A stretch of 36,788 nt of DNA from a virus: positions 1 through 36,788 of the IMG/VR virus record IMGVR_UViG_3300025543_000086. One strand, 5' to 3'. Below are positions 20,972 through 29,106 of this stretch, one piece after another. Made by a program: the position numbers and the translations under genes. Within the stretch, counting starts at the first letter, position 1. Each line of letters starts with the position of its first letter. A model generated the notes under the pieces. The model had not been told where the DNA came from and did not search any database. It saw only the letters and a list, made by a program, of their open reading frames with translations.

Positions 20972-23377
20972 TCATATTTTATCCCAATCAAAGCCTAATA
21001 CAGCTTTACCTACTTGACCCCACATTTCCATTTCTGCTGCTGCTTCCGTTGCTGCTGCACTTAATGCTGCATTACTCTTTGTTGCAGAAGCTGTAATGTT
21101 AGCAAGAATAACATCATTAATTCTATCTAAGGCATTATTACTACTCTGCCAAGCATAGCTTAATAAGTCGCGGTCTCTTTGCCATATTTGATCTAAAGTT
21201 TCAGCAGTAAATTCATTGGCTTCTTTAGCGTCATCCCTGTTAGCCGCATTTTGTTCGGCTGTATTTGTTGTGGTAACAGTCTGCCGCCATATGGCATTAG
21301 CTTTTGATATCTCTAACGCATATTCACTATTAAATTCTTCTCTTGCGTTCTTTTGTTCTGCAGCATGTTTAGCTATTGCATTTTCCTCACCTGCATTAAA
21401 CTGCTCCATTAAATTCTTTTGTGCAGTATTAGCTTCGGCTGTGGCTTGAGCTAACTTTGCCATAACTTGATTGGTCTCGTTCTCACTCTGAGCGCCAAAT
21501 TGTTTAGCTGCATTTTCTGCTGCCGTGTCACTAATAATACTAGCTGCTATTGTCTGTGCTTTAAATATCTCTGCTTGATTTTCATTATTTAAGTTAGTCA
21601 TATCCATTTGTAGTAAGTTTTTAGCGTTTTCTACCTTAGCCTGTTGGAGGTTATTTAAATTAGCTATTTCCATATTAGATACAGCAGCAGCATCAGCTAT
21701 TACTTTAGCATTTCTTGCACTGAGATTAGCAATATTCGCAGTTGATGCCAGTTTAGCATTCTCTAATGCTATACTCTGCTCTGCTGTAAAGTTCTGATTT
21801 GCAATGTCACTAATAGTAGCTGCATTTTTTACACGTGTTTGAAACTCTTCGTCAAACTCTTGTCCAAGAAACTTAGCGCGTTGCTCTGCAGCAAACATTG
21901 CAGTGGCTTGCCTATTGCTAAGGTTTTGAAACTCAAACTTACCATAAGTCTCAGCGTCTATCTGTGCAATAGGAAGAGCAGCTTCCATAGCAGCCTGTAC
22001 AAGAGCTTGTCCTGCCATACTACTAGCACCAAGCCCACGCGCTGCCATCTGTGCTGAAACGTTTCTTAATGCCCCTGCAGCCCAAGCTGGCGTCTGACCA
22101 CCTTCAAAGTCAGCTTGCAGTTCTTCCATCTGGCCTCTAACAGTAGCCTGTTTAGATGGGTCAGCCTGTGCTGCTTCAAATTCTACAGCCTCTTTTACTC
22201 TTGCCATATCAACAGCAGAGCCTTCAATTTCCTCGCCGGGTTCAAGCTTACGAGCATCAGGCTTAACTATCTGTGTGACATCCTCTGCATCTATTTGAGC
22301 AGCTTTAATATCCTTGCCTTTTAGCTCTTCTACGTCTGCAGTTTCTCCTTCAATGGCATCAGGGTCATCCCCTTTTATTGTTTTAAGACCACCTACTTGT
22401 GTAGTGTAATCATCTAATGATATGCCTGTAAGCTCCGCAAACTCCGCAATGGGTACTTCTACTTCACTAAAGGTTTGAGGGTAAGGTGATCCATCCTCCC
22501 GAAAACCCATAGGTACCATATCAGGTTTTAAATATGTGACAGTACCTTTTTCTTTATTGTACTTTGCATCTTTGAGAAATCCTTTTGATGACTCTATAGC
22601 TTTTTCTACCAGAGAAGCCCCATCAATAAACTCCCCACCTTCAAGGGCTTTAGTGGTATCGCCTATTGAGGTTGATGCAGTGTACTTTTTAGTTTCAATA
22701 TCATCTGGTGCGTCAGTTTGTGCTGCACCTAAAACAGGGTTTCCATCTGCATCCAGTATTGGATTACCTGCTGCGTCATACTGAGGAACACCTGCTTTGC
22801 TTGCCGTAGCTACATTTGCTTGTGATGGCCCTAAAACAGGATTACCTGCTTCATCTAATATTGGATTACCTGCTGCATCATACTGAGGAACTTTATTTAA
22901 GTCTGAAGAAATCTCTGTACCGACTGTGGAAGGGTCTATTTTAGCAACGGTAGTAGGAGTAATTAAGTCCTGAGGGGTTTTAATTGCAGTAGTCAAAAGG
23001 TTTTGCTGACCCTCAGTCAAAGCTGCAGCACTTGCAGCTTGCTGCTCTTTAGTCTTAGCTGCAATAGCTGCTGCTAGTTCAGGGTCTGGGCCTAAAACAG
23101 GTTCCCCATTTTCATCTAGTATAGGGTTGCCTTCCTCATCCACTTGAGGGACAGGGGTCTGAGGCTGGGCGTACAAATCAGAAAGCTCTTGATTAATAGC
23201 AGTAAGCTTGTTTTGCATAGGCGTAATGGTATTAAGGGGTGGAGGAGTATCATCCAAATCAAGATCAACATCCACTTCAGGCATGGCCAACCCCGGAAAG
23301 GAAGTCGGTTCCCTACCGTCTGCTGATCCCGGTCCTGTGCCTGTGTAAGGCTTCGCAACTGATTTAGTTTCTACCAT
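20972..23377 (-). CDS. large repeat-rich, Ala-rich virion protein
   Basis: The 801-residue product has two parts. Residues 1-370 are acidic and Pro-rich and contain three copies of a 22-residue unit at 77-98, 164-185 and 198-219 (form PQYDAAGNPILDEAGNPVLG). Residues 420-780 are helical and Ala/Asn/Gln-rich with a periodic pattern of the type NLSNRQA or NLNNxxQA. They include RGLGASSMAGQALVQAAMEA, a stretch I recall from structural proteins of many marine phages. It is probably an internal or ejection protein forming long helices. No catalytic motif is seen. It starts 1 bp from the stop of the upstream small gene. Confidence 0.65.
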   Translation of the reverse strand: MVETKSVAKPYTGTGPGSADGREPTSFPGLAMPEVDVDLDLDDTPPPLNTITPMQNKLTAINQELSDLYAQPQTPVPQVDEEGNPILDENGEPVLGPDPELAAAIAAKTKEQQAASAAALTEGQQNLLTTAIKTPQDLITPTTVAKIDPSTVGTEISSDLNKVPQYDAAGNPILDEAGNPVLGPSQANVATASKAGVPQYDAAGNPILDADGNPVLGAAQTDAPDDIETKKYTASTSIGDTTKALEGGEFIDGASLVEKAIESSKGFLKDAKYNKEKGTVTYLKPDMVPMGFREDGSPYPQTFSEVEVPIAEFAELTGISLDDYTTQVGGLKTIKGDDPDAIEGETADVEELKGKDIKAAQIDAEDVTQIVKPDARKLEPGEEIEGSAVDMARVKEAVEFEAAQADPSKQATVRGQMEELQADFEGGQTPAWAAGALRNVSAQMAARGLGASSMAGQALVQAAMEAALPIAQIDAETYGKFEFQNLSNRQATAMFAAEQRAKFLGQEFDEEFQTRVKNAATISDIANQNFTAEQSIALENAKLASTANIANLSARNAKVIADAAAVSNMEIANLNNLQQAKVENAKNLLQMDMTNLNNENQAEIFKAQTIAASIISDTAAENAAKQFGAQSENETNQVMAKLAQATAEANTAQKNLMEQFNAGEENAIAKHAAEQKNAREEFNSEYALEISKANAIWRQTVTTTNTAEQNAANRDDAKEANEFTAETLDQIWQRDRDLLSYAWQSSNNALDRINDVILANITASATKSNAALSAAATEAAAEMEMWGQVGKAVLGFDWDKI
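22721..23149 (-). repeat. three copies of a 22-codon repeat inside the 801-residue gene
   Basis: Units at 23084-23149, 22823-22888 and 22721-22786 encode PQ(V/Y)D(E/A)(E/A)GNPILD(E/A)(N/A/D)G(E/N)PVLG. Each unit is itself two octads of the form D-x-x-G-N-P-(I/V)-L. The last two units are very similar at DNA level, which suggests recent duplication; the first has diverged. Confidence 0.8.
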
Positions 23378-23643
23378 TATTCAAATCCGTCCTTTAATCC
23401 GTCAAGTATATCTTGAACTGATACTTTCTTCTTAGCGTTAGGTGTGTATCTACACATATATGTCTTAGGGCATTCACTAAACTTAAACATAGGATAATGA
23501 TATCCTATTGTACCATTAGGTCCACGGTAAATGCAAACCATTTCTCCCTGTATCTTAACTCTTTTTGCTAAGTGACACTGTACAAACTCAGGGTTACTTA
23601 ACAGCCCTGCTAACACAAGGGGTAACACAACAAGATTAATCAT
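23377..23643 (-). CDS. small exported or membrane-anchored protein
   Basis: The 88-residue product starts with a hydrophobic segment (MINLVVLPLVLAGLLSNPEF) suited to a signal peptide or anchor. A small domain follows with Cys at QCHLAKR, MVCIYR, SECPKTYMC and a basic, then acidic tail. The paired Cys suggest a periplasmic, disulfide-bonded domain. It overlaps both neighbours by 1 bp. By context it may act at the envelope during lysis or entry, but no family is recognised. Confidence 0.6.
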   Translation of the reverse strand: MINLVVLPLVLAGLLSNPEFVQCHLAKRVKIQGEMVCIYRGPNGTIGYHYPMFKFSECPKTYMCRYTPNAKKKVSVQDILDGLKDGFE

Positions 23644-24122
23644 TAACCAATTCCTAGTGATATCAGATATATGCCCCCACCTAATACACCAATTATTAGT
23701 AATGATAGGCCACCTATAGCTGCGTTGTTTGCCATCTGTCTTTTAGCTTCCATCGCCGCATACACAGTATCTTCACGTTCCTTACGTATCTGCCTACGCA
23801 TACCTAACATTTCATCGTATGTGCCAAGACCAAACCTGTAGTCTAACATAAACTTTATTTCTTTTTCTTTTTCAAGCAATGTCTTCTTACGAACAACAAT
23901 GTCCATTGCTTCTTGTTCAATGTTGTCACTGCCGTGGGTCTGCTTGTCTAACCATGTAGGTTTCTTACGTTGAGACTCAGCCCTAGTAATGTCAGCTACT
24001 GCACCGTACCATGCGCCTAGTTGCTGTGATACATCTTGTATCTCTCTACCAGCACCTACTAGCATCTTGACCCCTTTGAAGGCTGCATTAGCTGCAGCAA
24101 AAGCTGTAACGGGGTCTATCAT
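23643..24122 (-). CDS. membrane-anchored coiled-coil protein
   Basis: The 159-residue product has an N-terminal Ala-rich amphipathic segment (PVTAFAAANAAFKGVKMLVGAG), a long charged helical middle (about 60-130) and a C-terminal membrane span (AIGGLSLLIIGVLGGGIYLI). The same order of segments, including the beginning MIDPxTA, is what I recall from a conserved marine-phage family of unknown role. It may be virion-associated or part of the lysis machinery. It lies 4 bp after the gene upstream. Confidence 0.6.
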   Translation of the reverse strand: MIDPVTAFAAANAAFKGVKMLVGAGREIQDVSQQLGAWYGAVADITRAESQRKKPTWLDKQTHGSDNIEQEAMDIVVRKKTLLEKEKEIKFMLDYRFGLGTYDEMLGMRRQIRKEREDTVYAAMEAKRQMANNAAIGGLSLLIIGVLGGGIYLISLGIG

Positions 24123-24126
24123 TTAA

Positions 24127-24381
24127 CTATCTCTTTGCGTGATTAGTCGTAACCACATTTAATGCTTCCTTGATTGCTTCTACATTAGCATCAATACGTG
24201 CAATCATTACGTCATTCTCATGTATATCATCAGCTAGTCTTGCTGTGCTGTTTTCTACATCAGCTATCTTAGCCCTGTTATACTGAATGTCTGATACCAT
24301 ACTGGACACTGCCCACACTACAGCAGCACCCTGTGCTAGTAATGCTCCTGCTATTGTTACTAATGTCCAGTTAATATCCAT
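24127..24381 (-). CDS. single-span coiled-coil membrane protein (spanin or holin candidate)
   Basis: The 84-residue product has one N-terminal membrane span (TLVTIAGALLAQGAAVVWAVSS, about 6-27), then a coiled-coil tail (NRAKIADVENSTARLADDIHENDVMIARIDANVEAIKEAL). This topology fits an inner-membrane spanin-like or holin-like protein, and it lies among other small envelope proteins. No diagnostic lysis motif is present, so the assignment is by topology only. It overlaps the gene upstream by 1 bp. Confidence 0.55.
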   Translation of the reverse strand: MDINWTLVTIAGALLAQGAAVVWAVSSMVSDIQYNRAKIADVENSTARLADDIHENDVMIARIDANVEAIKEALNVVTTNHAKR

Positions 24382-24647
24382 TAGCTTCTAGCCGTAATCC
24401 AAGCATTAGCTTGGGCTGTAGCTTCCTCTGTACTCATATCACTATGTTTTAATGCTACCGCCCTAGCAATAAACTGTTCATTAGTAAGTACAGTTACAGT
24501 ATCTGGAATGTAGTACTCACGAACATCATCATCAGGAGACCAACCTACAAATGAAAAGTCAGGCTTGCCGTAGTAACCCCCATCCTCAATCCAAGGGGGT
24601 GCTTGCATACCTTCATTTGTTTTAATCATTTTGTATTCTAAGATCAT
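24381..24647 (-). CDS. small hypothetical protein after the tail genes
   Basis: The 88-residue product contains APPWIEDGGYYGKPDF and a helix TNEQFIARAVALKH, with a short acidic middle. It resembles small proteins located just after tail-fibre genes in marine phages. A tail-fibre assembly role is possible but not shown. Its start overlaps the end of the 271-residue gene by 4 bp (ATGA). Confidence 0.6.
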   Translation of the reverse strand: MILEYKMIKTNEGMQAPPWIEDGGYYGKPDFSFVGWSPDDDVREYYIPDTVTVLTNEQFIARAVALKHSDMSTEEATAQANAWITARS

Positions 24648-25459
24648 TCTGCAGCCTCCAATAATCTCATGTAGTCTTTATTTTTAAGTTCAGCTTTACC
24701 AAATAGTTTTTTGTTTACTTCATCAACACAGTATAAATATTTATCTGCCATTTGGTCTAAGAAATTTTCACAATCATTAGAAGAAAGAAGTTCACCATTA
24801 GCAATACGTTCATTAGTATACTGTACGTAACCTCTTACTTCTGCTTCAGCTTGTTGTACGTGTACCCCATACTGCATAAGATATTCAATAGGAGTTTCTG
24901 TAGCTCTGCCCATTTGAATAATGTTTCTATAAAGTAGTTCAAATCCCCTACGAACATGATGACGATTTTCTTGTTTTTCAAACATAGCTTCATCCCACTC
25001 ATCAATGCCATGTTTTTCTTTTATGTTTTCATAGGCATCAATCAGTACAGCAACATCCCGAATTGCACCATTAATTGATGATTCTAAATCTTCTAATTGA
25101 ATAACTGCCCTACGGTATTTTGCTTCTTCTAAATTAGAACGGTTAACAATAGAAGAAAGCTCTTCTACTTTTTCTATTGCTTCAGCATGTGAAACTTGTG
25201 AAGCTACAAGTGATTTTCTACGAGATTCTGTTTCAGCTAAAACTTGCCGCAACATACGCATAGGGCTATGACCATTCATCATTGTTAAAGTCATGTTAGT
25301 CAGCATAGTTTGGCTATTTGAACTGCCAAAAGTTTTAGCTTGAGCAGTCATTGCAGGAAGACATTCTTTTACTTTAGAAACTGCTGCTATATTTACGTTA
25401 GGAGTATTCAGAGTTTGCGGTAAAAACATATCTTTGTTTGTAGTTACTAAGTCTTTCAT
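24644..25459 (-). CDS. helical hypothetical protein with its own promoter
   Basis: The 271-residue product is almost entirely helical, with a Met/Thr-rich part (QTMLTNMTLTMMNGHSPMRM) and long charged helices (ESRRKSLVASQVSHAEAIEK; LEDLESSINGAIRDVAVLID). No membrane span or enzyme motif is visible. The ATG is preceded by AAGG and a run of eight A. It follows a near-consensus promoter with an overlapping inverted repeat, the only clear promoter between the tail fibre and the end of the arm. It may therefore lead a separately controlled unit of small envelope and ejection genes. Confidence 0.65.
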   Translation of the reverse strand: MKDLVTTNKDMFLPQTLNTPNVNIAAVSKVKECLPAMTAQAKTFGSSNSQTMLTNMTLTMMNGHSPMRMLRQVLAETESRRKSLVASQVSHAEAIEKVEELSSIVNRSNLEEAKYRRAVIQLEDLESSINGAIRDVAVLIDAYENIKEKHGIDEWDEAMFEKQENRHHVRRGFELLYRNIIQMGRATETPIEYLMQYGVHVQQAEAEVRGYVQYTNERIANGELLSSNDCENFLDQMADKYLYCVDEVNKKLFGKAELKNKDYMRLLEAAE

Positions 25460-25474
25460 TTTTTTTTCCTTTTT

Positions 25475-25510
25475 ATTTAAAGTGCTATTTTATCACACTA
25501 CACTTTAAAT
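25475..25510 (-). repeat. 10-bp inverted repeat over a late promoter
   Basis: ATTTAAAGTG (25475-25484) and CACTTTAAAT (25501-25510), perfectly complementary with a 16-nt gap. One half lies between the -35 and -10 boxes of the - strand promoter and the other at its predicted start site. There is no U-run after it on either strand, so it is more like an operator than a terminator. Confidence 0.7.
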
Positions 25511-25515
25511 GTCAA
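25487..25515 (-). promoter_or_regulatory. near-consensus sigma70-like promoter
   Basis: On the - strand TTGACA (25515-25510), a 17-nt spacer and TAAAAT (25492-25487). The -35 box begins directly after the stop codon of the tail-fibre gene. The predicted transcript starts about 20 nt before the ATG at 25459. Confidence 0.7.
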
Positions 25516-28500
25516 TTACCCAGTGGCTGCAATCCAACCTTTACCCATAGAATGAAGATAGTTATCCGCTACTCCAGTGCCATCTTCACCTCCAAAAGGA
25601 TGACCGTCAGCAACAATAACGTTATTGGCTATTACTGTAGCATCTGCTGCTGTTGCCATTGTAATCTTGTATTTAATTCCAACGCTATAACCTTGATGCA
25701 TCCAAGCATATGTACCATTATGAACAACATGCATTTCATTAGCGGGATTATTTTGAGCTAAGTCTCCAAAATCTGTGGCATTACCTGCAGTATCCATTGT
25801 TATATAGTCTATTGTAGTAGTATTATTTAAACCACCAAATCTAATACCTCTTGTTGTACTGTGTGCGCTTTGAACTTGGCTTTGGACCTCAGTTAAGTTT
25901 CCAAAATCTGTGGCATTGCCTGTATTAGCAATAGTTACATAGTCTATGGTATTCACACCAGAAGCACTGTCAGTCCAGCCACCCATTATAATGCCCCTAA
26001 CTGTACTTGCTACACAAGCATTATCCAAATACCACCTTGCAACAGTCAAATCTCCAAAATCTGCAGCGTCGCCTTCAGTACCTATAGTAATGTATTGCAT
26101 TATATTACTTGCACCTGTACCTGACCCATCAGAGTAATATCCACCTACAAAAATACCTCTTGTTGCATGAGAAATAGCTCCATCACGATATTGTCCTACT
26201 GCATGATCACCAAATACAGTAGCATTTGCAAGATTAGCAAAAACTACAAATGTAAGTGCATCTGTAGTTACACCCGAATCTGTTCTCATAACAGCCCTTA
26301 CAGTATTACTTGTAGTAGAAATACCGTGTGAGTCAGCATCGTTAGAACCGCCTGCACCGACTCTACTCAGTGCAACGTCCACACTAATTTGAGGTAATAA
26401 ATTATCAGGCTGAAACCTTATTAAATCTATACCACCGCCAAAGTGTATTCTAAGACTAAATGAATTACCTGCTAGATACCCTTTAACTCCAAGTGCAGTT
26501 GCATCACCTTGAATCCATCCTAATGTACCGTCATATAAAAATAAAGACGGATTATTACTGGAAGTATTTAACCACCAATCACCTGCAGATGGAGAACCCG
26601 GTGCGGTTGTACTTCTAGTATATGTAGGTATACCAGAAAGTTCAGCCCAAGTTAAACCCCCCGTATTACCTGACTGAGCAGTTAGAAAATACCCGTTTGT
26701 TGGGGCATTTGATACTTGCAGTTTAGCTTCATTAATAGCCTGATCTGCAATTTTACCTTGAGTCACATTTGCATCTGCTATATGTGCTGTGTCTATTGAA
26801 CCATCAGTATAGTGTTCAGAATTAATAGCATCGTCAGCAATCTTAGCACCTGTAATAGCATCTGCTTGAATGTCTGCTGTTTCTATTGTATTATTAGGAA
26901 GTACAGGCACTTGACTAAATGTTACTACACCATCACTAGCAATAGTTATAGCATCTGCATCACTAGCAGAACCAATAGTACCACCATCTTTAATAATAAA
27001 GTCATCAGAAATAGTTAGCAAACCAGCAGAACTAAGTGACATTTTTTCGGAAGCTGCTTCTGATGCACCTGTCCTAAACGAAAGTTTAGTAGCATTATTA
27101 GATGCACTAAAATCACCTTCTGATACAGCAGCAATACCTGCAGCTACAAGTATAGCATCCGTACCTGCACCTTCATTAGGGGCTTGAAAATTAATTACTC
27201 CAAGCTCATCATCGGCTGCTATATCAGTATCACCCGCTTGAAAAGTAAAGGTAGGCATCTTGCCATCACCAGTACCAACGTGTTTTAAAATAAGGCCATT
27301 GTCAGCAACATGAGTTAAAGTAATTTCTTGATCATTGCCAAATTGAATTGTACCACCATCAGCTAAGAACAAATCAGAAAATTCTTTAGTTGCAGAGCCT
27401 AGTGTTGTACCGTCTGCACTAACAGGAAGAATAGATGTACCAATAAGAGGGGAGGTAAGTGTTTTATTTGTAAGTGTGTCTGATGTATTTGTTCCTACAA
27501 GCGTAGTTGTTGCTGTTGGAAAACTTATTAAGGCTTCAGAATGATTTATTACATTAGAGCCTTGTACATTAGCATAGTTGCCCATCAAGGCATGACTAGA
27601 GCATTGATAATAAAGAATACTAGGAGTATCTTCATCCACATCTATTTGTGTATATGCACCAGCATTTCCCGGCGTACCGCTTGTTGTAACGCCTGTAGTG
27701 TATGCTGTAGTTTTATCAGCATCTAAATAAAATCGTAACGGGTGTCCTGAATTACTGCTATCTGCTTGGTCAAATTTATAATAATACCCTGAATCAGATG
27801 TTACATTATCTACACCATGTAATGTAAGTGCAGGGGCTTCTACTTCATCTAAAAAATAAGCACTGCTGCTTCCATCATCATAATAAGGATGACTTGTTGT
27901 TTTAGTTGCAACTTTAACCACTACTGTTGTAGGAGCAGAAGAACTACCGTATGAAGCAGAAAATACACCTATATTATGTAAGTTATTTTTTTGACCATCT
28001 AAATCTCCACCTAGTTGTGGGGTAGTGTCATCTGCTACATTAGATATGGCACCAGAAGTAGCAAGGCCAGATACTATAGTACTTCTAGTAATTTTCTTTA
28101 GTCCACCACCTGATGTATCTACTGCAAGAAATACATCATCATTTGCAACAGTACCAATCTCATCTAAACTACCTACAGCAGTAGGATTAAAGTTAGTACC
28201 ATCAGCTACAAGAATGTGACCTGCAGTGTTTGTTCCCATAGTAAGATCATCACCAGAGATAGTAAGATCACCTGAAATTTCTACGTTACCATTAATATCT
28301 ATAGTAGTAGCTGCAATCTGCACTTCAGTGTCTGCAATAATATCTAGCTGTCCATCTGCACTAGAGTTAATAGACAAACCACTGTCACGAAACTGTATCT
28401 TCTTATCTGTAGCTACAGTAGTATCTGCTGCAATGCTAGTAATGTCAACAGCATCTAAGTAAGCGGTACCATCCAAGTACAAGTCACGCCATTCTTGACT

Positions 28501-29106
28501 AGCTGAACCTAAATCGTATGTATCATCTGTGTTAGGAATAATGCTTGAGTTTACATCAGCACCAAATACAACGTTATCAGTAGCTGCATCACCCATTGTG
28601 ATTGTACCACCATTAAAGGTAGTAGTACCTGTTACTGTAAGATTACCACCAACACCTAAGTTACCTGATATATCAGCAGCACCATTAATATCAATAGTAG
28701 TGGCTGCAATCTGTATCTCTGTGTCTGCTACAATGTCAAGTTGACCGTCAGCACTAGAATTAAGATAGATAGCAGTATCACGAAACTGAATCTTCTCTGT
28801 TGACGCAATAAGTAGATCATCAGAAAACTCAAAGTAATCCTCATCCTCCATCCACTTTAGTACGCCATCATTAGTTTCACCATCAAAGGTTATAACAATG
28901 TCTGTACCTGCAGTTCCACTACCAAAAGTAATAGCATGACCACCTAGTGTACTAATAGGACCACCTTCACCAGCAGTACCATCATGTGTGTGTCCTGTAC
29001 TTGCAGCAAAAGCAGCTAATAACTGATCAAACTCATCATTAGTGTGATCTGCCGTAATGGTATCACCATCTGTGTATGTTGATTGTCTTGTATATGTAGC
29101 ACCCAT
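25516..29106 (-). CDS. long tail fibre / host-recognition protein
   Basis: The 1196-residue product starts MGATYTRQSTYTDGDTITAD, with GHTHDGT after a helix, a typical marine-phage fibre base. The shaft is beta-rich with repeats, including a duplicated 38-residue block (about 105-142 and 236-273, form KIQFRD...SSADGQLDI). A collar of ADAITGAKIADDAI-type repeats follows near 770-830. The last 230 residues hold four repeats with TRGI..GG and GNATDFGDL motifs, which look like a small beta-propeller or prism and are probably the receptor-binding tip. No depolymerase motif is recognised. It follows the tail-tube gene directly and ends at a promoter. Confidence 0.85.
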   Translation of the reverse strand: MGATYTRQSTYTDGDTITADHTNDEFDQLLAAFAASTGHTHDGTAGEGGPISTLGGHAITFGSGTAGTDIVITFDGETNDGVLKWMEDEDYFEFSDDLLIASTEKIQFRDTAIYLNSSADGQLDIVADTEIQIAATTIDINGAADISGNLGVGGNLTVTGTTTFNGGTITMGDAATDNVVFGADVNSSIIPNTDDTYDLGSASQEWRDLYLDGTAYLDAVDITSIAADTTVATDKKIQFRDSGLSINSSADGQLDIIADTEVQIAATTIDINGNVEISGDLTISGDDLTMGTNTAGHILVADGTNFNPTAVGSLDEIGTVANDDVFLAVDTSGGGLKKITRSTIVSGLATSGAISNVADDTTPQLGGDLDGQKNNLHNIGVFSASYGSSSAPTTVVVKVATKTTSHPYYDDGSSSAYFLDEVEAPALTLHGVDNVTSDSGYYYKFDQADSSNSGHPLRFYLDADKTTAYTTGVTTSGTPGNAGAYTQIDVDEDTPSILYYQCSSHALMGNYANVQGSNVINHSEALISFPTATTTLVGTNTSDTLTNKTLTSPLIGTSILPVSADGTTLGSATKEFSDLFLADGGTIQFGNDQEITLTHVADNGLILKHVGTGDGKMPTFTFQAGDTDIAADDELGVINFQAPNEGAGTDAILVAAGIAAVSEGDFSASNNATKLSFRTGASEAASEKMSLSSAGLLTISDDFIIKDGGTIGSASDADAITIASDGVVTFSQVPVLPNNTIETADIQADAITGAKIADDAINSEHYTDGSIDTAHIADANVTQGKIADQAINEAKLQVSNAPTNGYFLTAQSGNTGGLTWAELSGIPTYTRSTTAPGSPSAGDWWLNTSSNNPSLFLYDGTLGWIQGDATALGVKGYLAGNSFSLRIHFGGGIDLIRFQPDNLLPQISVDVALSRVGAGGSNDADSHGISTTSNTVRAVMRTDSGVTTDALTFVVFANLANATVFGDHAVGQYRDGAISHATRGIFVGGYYSDGSGTGASNIMQYITIGTEGDAADFGDLTVARWYLDNACVASTVRGIIMGGWTDSASGVNTIDYVTIANTGNATDFGNLTEVQSQVQSAHSTTRGIRFGGLNNTTTIDYITMDTAGNATDFGDLAQNNPANEMHVVHNGTYAWMHQGYSVGIKYKITMATAADATVIANNVIVADGHPFGGEDGTGVADNYLHSMGKGWIAATG
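25640..26235 (-). repeat. kelch-like repeats in the tail-fibre tip
   Basis: The same coding pattern recurs about every 140-150 bp: a TRGI-x-x-GG strand, then a YITI/YVTI strand, then GNATDFG(D/N)L. The DNA for the ATDFGDL part is nearly identical at about 25756, 25898 and 26047, indicating duplication or gene conversion within the tip domain. Confidence 0.7.
28288..28794 (-). repeat. duplicated 38-codon block in the fibre shaft
   Basis: The blocks at 28681-28794 and 28288-28401 encode KIQFRD followed by NSSADGQLDI and ADTE(I/V)QIAATTIDING with only a few changes. They are separated by a block with TYDLGSASQEWRDLY, giving a repeating shaft unit. Confidence 0.75.

Noticed and set aside
25640-28800. 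Regular repeats in the tail-fibre gene as a possible CRISPR array
   Set aside because: Repeats are in-frame protein repeats of variable sequence with no constant repeat-spacer spacing.
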